Assembly: GCA_004335635.1 (NCBI GenBank)
Contig: QAXH01005173.1
Coordinates: 1 to 64,000 of the forward strand
Source of the DNA: Chloromonas sp. AAM2
Taxonomy: Eukaryota > Chlorophyta > Chlorophyceae > Chlamydomonadales > Chlamydomonadaceae
Direction: 5' to 3'
Length of the DNA: 64,000 nucleotides
Below are positions 47,633 through 58,603 of this stretch, piece by piece (within the stretch, counting starts at the first letter, position 1; every line of letters begins with the position of its first letter). A program made the translations under genes and the position numbers. Under the pieces are notes generated by a model. The model was given only the letters and a program-made list of their open reading frames with translations. It was not told the DNA's origin and did not search any database.

Positions 47633-50600
47633 CTAATTCCGTTCTAAAAGCAATCGTACCATGCGCACTGCATCTACATCTGCAACTTCCCAGAGCATAA
47701 AGACCTTTACAAATTCAGCCTTCAATGGCCATCGTGGCAAGTCACGAATTGCTATGTTCGCTTCACCCCGCAGTCGTGCCTGAACAATTCGTAACCCTCT
47801 CACCTGCTGAATAATCCAGACGTCCTCCAGCAGACAGTATTTGGTTCGTTCACGCAGCAGAGGGTGGGTGTGGCTGGCGACAGCCTGTTTCCCATCATTA
47901 ATTGAAGGAGCTGGCCCAGTGCCGCCCACAGCAGGCTCAGGCTCAGCTTCCCGTCCTAGTTCATTGGTAGTTGCTGCATCAGTGGCCTCTGTTGCACTTG
48001 TTGGGCTGCCAAGGACTGAACTTGTGGCTACAGGCTGGCCACCATGGCCACAGGATGCTTCACTGCTGCTGGGCTTGCTGCCATCCTCACCAGCCGCGCC
48101 AGCCACAGGGCTGCCGGCAGCACTGTCACCCATGTCTCCATGGTCGTGTGCTGCTGCAGGAACCGCCCAGGCCGAGTTGTGAGTGCGTGCAACTGCGTTG
48201 TTGTCTGTAAATGCAGCCGCAGGGTGCACACAGGCAGCGCTATTGCTGCGTTCAACTCCATTGGAGCTTGTGGATGACCATTGGACAGGCTGTGATGTGC
48301 CTTTGGCAGAAGCCTCCGGGTTAGTGGGTAATGAAGGTGAGGGCTGATGGGAGACTGCCTCAGAGGGGCTGGCAGAACAGGCGTAATGCTGCAGCATAAG
48401 CTGCACTTCAAATGGGTCGAGGCCCCAGGGGTGGCTGCAACCTTTCAGCCTGGCCAGGAGCATGGCATCCACACCAAAGTGCTTGCGGGCAATTGTGCGG
48501 ATGTACAGCCTGGCTGCAACACTAGCGGCGGTGTGCGCACGACGCAGGCTTGCGGCATTGCACGTGGTCGAGGGTTTTGAAGCTGTGGCTGTGCGATGGT
48601 GCCGAGGCTGTTGCACGGATCTGCGCTGTGCTGGCACAGCTGCAGCTGACGTGGGTGGTGCTGGTACTGAGAAGAATGCTTCGATGTCGAAGTCTTTAGG
48701 CATTGGTGACAGTGCATCGTTGATGGGTACACTGGGGCCTGCTGCCACCGCTGCCGCTGCCGCTGGAGGCACTGCGGCAGCTGCTGCTGTATCTTGAGCA
48801 CGGCTGCTAGAGATGACTTCACCATCTGACAGCACGTCGTGGCACCTCGCCTCAACACCCCTGCTGCACCGCATTCCTGGAGTAGCCGAGGACGTGGGGT
48901 CATGGTAAACCTGCCGGAACGCAGCTGCATCGTCCACCACCTCACAGCCAGGCGTCAGCAAAGACCGTGCAGTAGGCACTTGTAAGCTACCGTGCACACC
49001 AGCCCCCTCCTCACACTCCATGCGTGGTGTCATCCCCTCATTGACTGCTTCTGCCTCATCATCCGCTGCATCCAGTGTTGCTGTGTTGCCAGCATCACCA
49101 TCATTGTGTTGCTGTTCCACGGCGCCCTCGCCATCTGCTTCATCAAGATCATCTGCGCAATTGCCCGTGAAAACAGGCACTGTGCTGCCGTCAGCAAGAC
49201 CTGCTGTGCGTAGCGAGGGCGGCGAGGACGGCGCAAAGAATGCGTTGATGTCAAACTCCATGTCATCCCCCTGCTCTGCCTCATCTTCTTGCCCCTCCTC
49301 CTCCTCCTCCTGCCAGTCGTCTGGTTCCTCTATTGTCTCCTCTGGCCCCCTCCTAGCCTCACCCATGCTGCTACTTGTCCCTAGGGCAGCACCTAGCTCT
49401 TCCTGGTCTGCTTGGAGGGAGGGTGTTGTGCATGCGGCAGCGACCTGCTCGCTGCTGCAGCGTTCCATACCCGCGTGCTGAGTGGCCAGAGCACGAGTTA
49501 CTGTGCTGGTAACAGCTGTGCTGGGGTCTGCTGCCGACATCACCGTTGTGTGCTCATCCATTTCACTGGACGCCGTTACCAGGACAGACACAACATTGTG
49601 TTCTGAGTCATCCAAGTCTCTGTGACCAGCAGCAGTACTGTCATTGTTTACTAGTAGACAATGGCTGGCAGATGCAGGAGACAAACTGCCAGAAGCAGCC
49701 GTGCTCGGTGCACCATGACCCTGCCAAGTGCCACCACCGCCGCCGGCATGCTCAAAGGCCGCCGAGGGACTGTATTCACTGGGTTGACGCCCTGCAGTCT
49801 CCAGAGTTGTCACGCATGAGATGCAGCTGGCGGTCAGCACTGGACATGCCGTGTCAGACAATGTCACTTGCTGCTCTGAGGGCGGACAGACCGATTCCGT
49901 GCCAGGCGCTCCAGGCTGAAGCAATCCGTGCGATGGATGCATGGCAGCACAGCCACCATCTACAGGATGCTTGAGCAGTGTTGAGTCGTTGAGCTGTGAG
50001 GTGGTCACAGCAAACTGAGCTGCGGCAGCTACAGGCTGGTCGGCAGCTGTGACAGAAGCTGGAGCCTGTGTGGAAGTGGCAGGCTGTCCAAGAAGCGCTG
50101 CAGCAGCTACGGCCACAGGTATGGTGGTGGCAGCAGCAGGGCTTTGGAATGATGCAACAGTAGCAAGCGTCTGGGGCTGGGTAGCATGAGCAGAACGCTG
50201 TGCTGCTGTCAGGGGCTCAGGCAGAGCAACAGTAGCAGCAGCAGAAGGACCTGCAGGCAGCGTGGACTGCTGCTTGGCAAAACACGGGCCAAGGGATGGG
50301 TCCTGCGCTGTGGCAGTAGGCACATGTGGTGCAGGGGTGCCTTGCACACCCTTAGCAGTGCGGCCACGCTTTTTTAAAGCCATGACACTGGGTTGCAGGT
50401 CAGTGCCCTGTCTGTAGCGCTTGTTGGCATAGCTGCTTGGTCTAGAGGCAGCTGGGCAGTGCTTGATGAAGCCGTCACCCTTGGCTAGCTTCTTGGTCTT
50501 CTTGTTATTGAATACCCAGGTTCGCACAATGTCAATCATCTGTGAACACAAAGCACAGGCACCGTCGTCAACCAGCCCTGTGTGTAGCTGGAACTACCCG

Positions 50601-51545
50601 GCCAGCATTGCTCACGGTTTCTGACGCTGACGTTGTACGCATGTGTGCCACCAGCCTTGGAATTGCAAGGAACAGTCACTAAATAAACGCGCAGCCACAA
50701 AATTTTGTTTTTCATCTGCACTCCTCTAGCTGCGTCCTCAGCCACTGACCTCATGCCCCACTTCGTGCAGACGGGCCGAGGGCAGGCCCTGTCCGTGCAG
50801 CCCCTGCTGCAGCTCTAGAAAGCTCAACGGCCGGAGGCTGGCCACGTCTCTGAGAGCCCCATTGGGCACAAGCGCGGCCGGGCCCACATGCATGCCCCGT
50901 GCACGCGCCTTGCGCCACAACTGCAGCTGCTCTAGAAGCGTTGGCACGGCTGCGCTGTGGCCATCCTTATCAGCAGCACCTGCTGGCTGCCCAGCAGCCT
51001 GCAGGCAGTACATAGGCACAGCGACAGTGATGCATCTGTGCATCAATTAGCATGGCCAGCAATCTACAAACCTCAAACTCTGCACTATGGCTCTGTTTCA
51101 TGCGGCCAAACACTTGCGCGTTCACAGGGCATGATGTGTGCTTTACCTCCTGTTGAATGGCTGTGTGAGCGGCTGCAGACCCCTCAGCGCTCTGCTGCCC
51201 AGTAAACGTGCTAGCAGCACCAGCAACAGCACCCGAGCCATGGGCTGCAGCGTCTGGTTGATTGTTATCTGTTGCAATGATTCTCCTGGAGCGTGCCTTG
51301 TGCTTGCGGCTGCCTGCAGCTGGCTTTCTTGCAATGCTTGGGCCGCGTACTGGTTGCAGCTGGCGGTCTGTCAGAGGCGACAGAGGCCGCATGCCTGTCA
51401 CCATGCGTGCAGTGGAGCTCCGTGCTCCCTTGCTGAGCACGCCCAGCACATGCAGTGTGGTGCTGCTGTGTAAAGTTGAACCCTTGTTGATGTCTGTGGT
51501 ACGGCCGTCATGTGGCACTGCAGATGTTCTGGATGGAACTGCAGG
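47633..51545 (-). CDS. HRDC-domain protein with long disordered region
   Basis: At least three exons join in phase: about 51545-51147, 50998-50750 and 50539 to 47633 (stop) or to a donor near 47660. The middle and third exons encode an HRDC domain: LLEQLQLWRKARARGMHVG, ALRDVASLRPLSFLEL, LHEVGHE, MIDIVRTWVFNN. HRDC modules bind nucleic acid or partners in RecQ/WRN helicases and RRP6-type exonucleases. No helicase or exonuclease domain was recognised upstream, so which family this belongs to is open. The rest is about 900 residues of Ala/Ser/Pro/acidic low complexity, with two copies of a (E/D)FDI(N/E)AFF motif (EFDINAFFAPSSPP and DFDIEAFF) and a globular C-terminal part (ARLYIRTIARKHFGVDAMLL, FVKVFMLWEVADVDAVRM). 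The 5' end is not resolved; the first exon listed starts near an acceptor. Confidence 0.6.
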
Positions 51546-53576
51546 TCGTTCTAATGTACAGGTCGTCATTGTCACGGCCTGTCAGGCTGGCATCAGTGGC
51601 ACGCAGGCCTGCTACGGGTCAGCCACCTGCAAGCCATGTTTGTGCAGGGCTGGTCAGTGAGACTGAGAGCTGCACGAGGATGCTTACAGATGCAAGTGAG
51701 GTGACTGCACATTCCGTTGACTGGGCAAAGTGTTTGCCTGCCACAGAGCCGTGACTCTTGCATACCAATTTCGACCATGACTGAGCTAACATTCTGCAGT
51801 TCGTAGAGAGTCACTCATCCCATGCCCATGGAGATGAGCGTAGTGTCATGCACCTGGTCCCCAGCAATGCCCACCTGTCGCTAAAGGTTGAGCCAAGTTT
51901 ATTGCTGCGGGAAGACTATTCGTAAACCTCTGCGCCGTGGTTTGCTCGGTTCCCAACTACACGGTTCAATTGGTTCTAGGGCGGATGAGAGGCGGATGAA
52001 GTGAGCGCGATTGGTGTCCAGCAGGTAATGCTCATCCATCTTAACGGCAGCAGCGGTGGCTACCATGATGCGCACTAACAGAAAGGTGGCACTAGCAGAG
52101 AGAGGCGCAGCAAATTCAACAGGTTGACTTGCAAGGATACAAGCTGGTCTTGGACACTCGACTTGTCCTGTTGTTGCTAAGCGTCTACGGTTCTCGTGCT
52201 CCTTGCGAAAATCGGCCTGCCACTGCCATGAGCCGCAAGGATCCACATGTGACGGCGTTTTCGGTGGCGCTTTTTGGCTTTTGAGATCTGTCCGACCCCT
52301 GGGGCTAGGCGTGAATTAGTCAAGGGTTTCAGTTCCCTGCACATCACACTGCAGCCGCTTGTAGGCGAGACCTCACCTGCCCAGAGAGCCTGCCCACATC
52401 ACGAACCCACTCCATGACACTGGGCAGGCGCTTTGGGCAGCCCCGTGTGCGTGGGCTGCAGTTCGCTGCAAGTGCCCTCGCTCCTAATGTTCCAAGAAAC
52501 GGACATACAAGGGAGAACAACTTGCCCTTGTTTTGGTGGTACAGCCTATGCCCAAGTGCGGTTTTGGAACTTGTGTGTTTTGCCCTTCGCATTCCGCATA
52601 AGCTGAACCTGCCACATGCAAGAGAGCATGCTTTTAAGTGTTTTTCCACGCATTAGTCCAGCCTGCCAAATGCACGAATGCAAAGTGGTCAATGCAGGCT
52701 TGGTTGTCCTGCTGTAGCCCAGAAGTGCGCATGAAAAAGCGTTGGTGTTCGTGGAGAATGTGCCTGCCGTCCTGAAGCTGGGCATGTCACACATCGCACA
52801 TGAGCTCTTCCACAAGCGTGGGCATGAGCTGAGGTGGTGCCTGGTGGCTGCCAAGGATGTTGGTGGCTGCCAAGGATGTTGGCACTCGTCAGGCAAGCTG
52901 AGACCTGGTTTTCCCAGACCTGATATGGCTGGCTATGTATTGCGGTGAAATAGAGCCCAAGGTGGTATGCGAACACCACATGGCTCAATCGGCACATCCC
53001 TACAAGGGCCCACTGGTACTGCGCTTCACGCTCCATGCACCTCGTTCATCGTCGAATAAGACAAATCCCCACACATCAAGAGTCTCTCTGGGATGCAGCA
53101 TCTGCGGCCTTGATGTCCTCATCTGCAGGGGTCAGCCATATCGTACACATTTTGTACATCGTAACATTTTGTATAGTGGACTGTCTGTAATGCACAGCTG
53201 TACATTATGACTGCACGGTAAGTCGTCCTCGTAATGTCCTCAGGACTTGCTTCGCAAGCTAGCAGGGCTTAGGCCCTGTTGACCAACAGGTACTGATGCA
53301 GTTGTGCTAGGTAGCACTGCTTGGGCATGGGGTGCATGCTCAGATCATCAAGCAAGCAAGGAGCATAGGACCAGGAGCCGTCCTCAGTTTCAAAGGGGGA
53401 GAAGTGGGACTGGTCCCAGTGCATAACGAACTTCACCCTTACAGTAAATATACTGGGTATACAAGCATGAATGTACTATGCGTGTCCTGTACACATGAAG
53501 CCAGCCTGCACGGGGCAACAATTCAAGGGTGCAGCTGCCTGTGCTACAGCCCTGACATGCTTGCAGGCCCACTTAC
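51546..53576. other. Unresolved stretch between two minus-strand coding regions
   Basis: Splice phase shows that the unknown protein gene at 53577 continues below that point and that the HRDC gene begins above 51545, so exons probably lie here. One candidate is the segment ending VMEWVRDVGRLSGQ next to a donor near 52376. No family could be recognised, and I could not decide whether both coding regions form one gene. Confidence 0.35.
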
Positions 53577-56500
53577 CGGTTGCCACATTGCAGGCTGTGG
53601 CCACGCCCATGTCCTTGAGCACCTTCAGCTGCTCCAGCAGTAACCCCACACAGCGCTTGACCAGGCGAATCAACTGCCCACGCAGTTCACTACGCCCTGC
53701 CTGGAAGTCTAATGTCAATTTCTTTGAGCGCACAAAGATGGCTTGTTTATCGTCTGTTGGCGGCATGTACTCGACCAAAATGAACTTCGAAGCCTGGCAC
53801 AGCGCACCGAATGTGGGCAGCTGGCTGAGGGCGCTGGCCTGCAGGCAAGTGCGACGCAAGACCATCATGTAACAACCTGCTGGCCAGTCGGAAGATGACA
53901 TTTATGCTCATTGCCAGGCCGCCACTGGTGGCGTTCCTCGCCAAATGGACTGTTGTCCTGTTCACATTCAAGCACGAGCGCTTATGATGTCAACATCTGC
54001 TGGCGTCTGCTGGACCACCCAATACCAGCACCTGGCTGCCACCATGTGGCTGCGCTGCCTTGTGGCAGCTGGGTCTACCTTGTAGTGCTTTGCCTTGATG
54101 AGTGGCACATTGTCATCACGTGCTGGTCGAGGGAGGAGCATGTCTCGTACGGCTGCTATGCTTGCGCACACTTGTGGCCATGCGCTGTCAAACTCCACCG
54201 CGCTCTTGGCCTGCAATCAGGGGAGCTCAAGATAGGCTCTGTGGCTCTGTGGAGACACACCTAACCAAACCACACCATTTTTTGCTCAACCTGAAGCTGC
54301 TAACCACATAACTCAGGTGGCTGGAGCTTTCGTATGTGTCCCAGCTCAACTGTCCATCAGGGTGTCTGCTGCTTGTGCCTATTGGACTATTGGTGAAGGT
54401 GCAACCATCATGAGAGAGGGAGGTGGGGTGCGGAGAAGTACATACACTGCTCCCTTACGGTACATACGCTGCGGTGATCCAAGACGCCCTAAGACGTCCT
54501 CCTCTTGACACAGGAGGACGTGCTTAGGTTGTTATGCTTGCAACGTGCCATTGCTTGGATACACAAGCAAACTCACCTTAATAAAGAAGGCAAGCTTGCC
54601 GTTGTAAAGTACAGCCCAGTCCAGTTTTCCCCAGCTCAGAGTCTCACTGACGGGGTATTCAGCTGAGTACCGTAGCAGTCTTGGGCCCAGTTCGTCGCCA
54701 CCGGCCTGAGGCCACACCTGCTCCACGACCATGAAGACCAGCTGCCATACAAGATCAATCAGAGACCTGCAGTGCACAACAGGATTCAGTCAAGGGCCTG
54801 AGCAGACACATCAGTGCAAGTGCAGGCACACTAACAAGGGTGCCGCACAGTTGGCACTGGCCTCGGATGCATTCCGTCAACACAGGCTACACGAAGTTTC
54901 CAAAAATGATGTAACAACCACTATATAGCGATGTAACAACCACTACATAGCGCGAACAGCAAATGCTTATCCCACAAAGCTGGCCAGCAAACAATCAGTG
55001 CCTATGGATGTGGCAACACACTTCCCACCTGTGCGCAGCATCTGCCTTGCAACCCCCATCTTCGAGCTGATAGAGTCGGGCGGAGAGCCGCAGGGTGTCC
55101 AGCACGCGATTGACCTCTGCATCCACGCTGGTGCAGTTCGGCTTGTGCTGCTGGCCTGCTGGATGTAGTGCTGTGCTGTCGCCGCCTGCCATGCTGGGTG
55201 CTGATGCGAAGGCAGCTGCCAGGGCTGTGCCTGCCTCTTTGGCTGTTGGCCCTGCAACAGCAGCCGCAGCTACAGCAGGTACAGGCATTCCACCGTCGTC
55301 CTGCTGTCCCTCAAGATCCTTGGCTGAGACTGAGCCATTGCTGCTCTTTGTGCTGCCAGGTTGGAAAGGGTCACGCAGCAATCTGAGGCTGCCAGAAAGG
55401 GGATAGGCAGGAAAGTGGGGCTCTGAACACATGTCAGGTGCCACTCCATCCCAGCGCAGTAACTCTTGTGCTGCTATCCTGCACGTGGAAACATTATCGC
55501 GTCACTCGGCCACAGCAAGCTTATGGAAAAGCTAAGAAGATCTGTTGCTTGCACGTTCCACAACTCAAACAAAGCGTAGCTAACTGTGCATTTTGGTCAT
55601 CAACAACACCCACAGTGCTCGAGTCAAAAGCACCTGTACCTGTATCCCATCCTACAGAGCTAGCAGCAAGTGTAGTACTGGAAGCAGGGGCGGTGCACTT
55701 CATGATGCAACAAAGCAAGTCTCAGGACATGGCAAAGCTCATATGGCATCCATGCGGAGAAGTTCGCTAACCATGGCTACATGTGCTGGCCTGCTGCTGG
55801 CCTGCTGCTGTAACGTAACCCCAGGTACAAATCAGGGTAGGCTCCCAGCTGGTCTACTTCCGTACCGCACCATCCACTGCTGTCTGCCCCGCCTGGCCCT
55901 TAACGAGCCTGTCAACTCACTCGATGGGCTGTCGTGTGTTCCAGCCAGACAGATTGCAGCCCTTGGCCATCACCGTCAATGGTATTGGCGACATGTTGCT
56001 GCTCACCAACGCTTGCCAGGTCGCCTGCGCAGTCACATGTAAGCACCTTGCCAGCTTCAGACTTTGCAGCAGCTGCCATGGCTGCAGTGCGTGCTGGTAG
56101 TTGAGTGCTGCAGTTGCTGGTGGTAGGTGCTTCTGACGTTGGATGGATTTGTCCTGTTGTCTGTCTGCGGGTTCCTGTGTCGGACAGTGCCCGGTCTCAA
56201 AAGATCAGCAGGCGATGGACAGCGACAACAGCCTCAGATGGGTCCAGACACTATGTCATGTTGGAGTGAGTGACCCACTACTTAACGCGCAAGTACCACA
56301 TAATCTACAGTGATCTCCAGCACTAGGCAGTGGTGCAGCAAGTAGCTGACCAATTGCCGGAACATTGGCCCATGCCAACCAGCAGAGGACATGGTGCTGT
56401 ATGGGCTCACCTTGTCCATGATAGGACAGTTATCGTGATAAACGGCGATGTCCTGAACGTGAAGAGTAGTTGCTGTCTGTGTGCCCAAAACCTCGACCTT

Positions 56501-56683
56501 GAATCGGTTGACAACACTTTCCATGGTGAGCTCACCACGGACCGTGATGAGCTTGCTGCGTATCTGCCCGCACGTCACAACAAATTTTCTGGGGCCCTTG
56601 GGAAGCTCATCTGCAGGGTGCGTTGAGCGAGGTGGGAATTCAGGGTAGATCAGGACGCCACAGTTTATGAAGCTTGCATGCAT
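53577..56683 (-). CDS. Unknown multi-exon protein, weak nuclease-like motif (3' end open)
   Basis: Exons with good splice signals: 56683-56411 (starts ATG, FINCGVLIYPEFPP), 55478-55029, 54766-54577, 54210-54079 and 53838-53577. Phases agree from 55478 to 54079 and at 53838. At least one exon is missing between 56411 and 55478, and one in-frame candidate lies near 53957-53877. The second exon has a disordered Ala-rich stretch and then DAEVNRVLDTLRLSARLYQL. The next two read SWGKLDWAVLYNGKLAFFI, KAKSAVEFDSAWPQV. An Asp followed about a dozen residues later by a hydrophobic strand and x-K is reminiscent of PD-(D/E)XK nuclease cores, but the expected acidic residue is Lys. The following exon has FILVEYMPP and a helical tail. 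The family is not recognised. It could be part of the same gene as the HRDC region. Confidence 0.5.
54921..54953. repeat. Short tandem duplication of 22 bp
   Basis: The sequence gatgtaacaaccactatatagc is followed directly by gatgtaacaaccactacatagc. It lies in an intron of the unknown minus-strand gene. Two copies with one substitution. Confidence 0.7.
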
Positions 56684-58603
56684 GAACGTCCGGTATGCAT
56701 TATAGAAGGGCCAGAGCGTATGGATGGGTATTGATGCAGGCTTCTAGAAATAAACCAAAATGTTGAGATCGTGAGCTCTGAGTGACGGGGTGAATGAGTG
56801 GATGTTCTGCCGTACAGCAAGAGGATACTCCGCAATAGTCCGCTTGGAACAACATTACTATATATGATGATCTTCCAACATGGCTATAATGATGGTCCTC
56901 CAGTTGCAGGTATCATGATGATCTTTCAGTTACATCCTGTACCAACCAGGCTGTGGCGCATGGCGTGGCTTCTTTGCAGATCGTTCTTCGCGTACACTGC
57001 CTGTGCAATGTCATGCGCAAGTCATGCACTGAATTCTGATGAGGCCACAGACGCGCACACAGAGCCTGACAGAGCAAAGCGGTGTCATGTTCCTGTTCTG
57101 AACAAGCAAGTCAGGCGTGAAGAACTGCATAAGGAGCCCCACAGCAAAGAAATCACATCTGATAACGACGAGCATAGTGTTGGAACTGGTGGGTTGCGGC
57201 TTTGTGTTGGTGTTCACTTGGCTTTGGGAGAAGCAAAGCTTTGACTGTGCTTTTTGTGCCTGCTTGGCGCAGTATGTTTCTGCTGTTTCTGTTCGTGCCT
57301 CAACAAGTCACAGCATCTGAAGCAAAGCACTGTGGCGACTTGGCTGCTTGATACACCTTTGTCCACCTTGCTGACGTCTAGGTCAGATAAACAATCTTGA
57401 TTGTACTGGTTCCGTGGTACTGCATCATCCGCTCTGTGTCTGATGTGTCAACAGTCAGTTCTATTTTGAAGGCACATTTGTGCTCGTTTTCTGCTAGCTT
57501 GTACACTCTTCTTGGCCAAATTTAAACTTCTTGCAGTTGGCATGCACCGTCTGATGGGATTTTGTGGTCCTGTAAAGCCACAGTCTACCTCTTGGATGCT
57601 GTCATTTCAATCACTTGATTCTCACCTTTGCCCACTGCGTTGTCATTACTTATGGTTTGGTAGCATATGTAATTCTGGTGTGGGTTCCCGTCCTGTTGTG
57701 CTTGGCACACTATGGCGGTGTGTTTTCATCAAGTACGTTAGAACTAGATCAATTCAACCAATCAGAAGGAGGCTCTGATTGACATGGCTGTGCTTAGCTG
57801 TCCTTGTTATGGTGCAGCTTGTTTTTGCCACCTGGTGTGTGCTGCTGGAGGCGAGCACCTTTAAGCTCTCAGGCAAACTACTGGCATGGTCGTTTGAATG
57901 GAAAGAGATTACAGTGTACAGGTGGCCTTGAAAAATAGAAAAGCGAGGACGCTGTCTACGTTGCCTCCTGCCACAGCAATCCGGTCACACCCAAAACGAC
58001 AGTTCACAGAGAGAACGCCCAATACAGGCATCCAGGCATGCAAGCATGTCACTGAAAAAGAGGGATATCAAAAAGCTCTCCCAATGCAGGTGTTCAGCAT
58101 TTGAGCATGTCACCAGGAAAGCTGGTTGACATGATGCGTGGTGCTGCCTAGCGCCGTCATTCAGTTTGCGCTGGTGCGTGCATCCACAGTGTCTTGAGGC
58201 TATGATGCAGTGCAAAGTCAAGACCATCTGACAGTTTATGCAAGGCAACGGCAACGCACCACCAGTACCATGTGAGTGGTTGTCATCGCCACGGCATTGT
58301 GCAAAGCGGCGGCAACGCCCCTCGAAAACCCGTGTTATTATCGTTGCCATCGATCAACTAACCGTGGATCTCTACCACCACCCAATCCACGGCATCTCGG
58401 CAGGCCGCTGGTGAGTAGCCTCAGCCTTGCCCCCTGGGGGGATCCCACGCCGGCCGTTGGTCATCCGTTGGTCACCCGTTGGTCACTCACTGCCTTGGAT
58501 GTCACATTACGTGCTAGCCTCACACACATTACGTTGACTGCTGCAGTTGCCGATACATGCGATTAGAGCTTGCCGCTCTGTGCCACTGGTTGACTTTCGC
58601 ACC
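56684..58603. other. Divergent intergenic region, 1.9 kb
   Basis: Between the start of the unknown minus-strand gene (56683) and the dehydrogenase start (58604, +), so it should contain both promoters. No reading frame here resembles a known protein. A short direct repeat of cgttggtca lies at about 58455-58488. Confidence 0.5.

Noticed and set aside
52742..52948. Plus-strand frame with protein-like sequence (ELFHKRGHELRWCLVAAKD)
   Set aside because: Short, no known motif and opposite to the strand of the surrounding coding regions.
57117..57778. Several open plus-strand frames in the 56.7-58.6 kb gap
   Set aside because: No family motifs, no consistent splice sites and composition unlike neighbouring exons.
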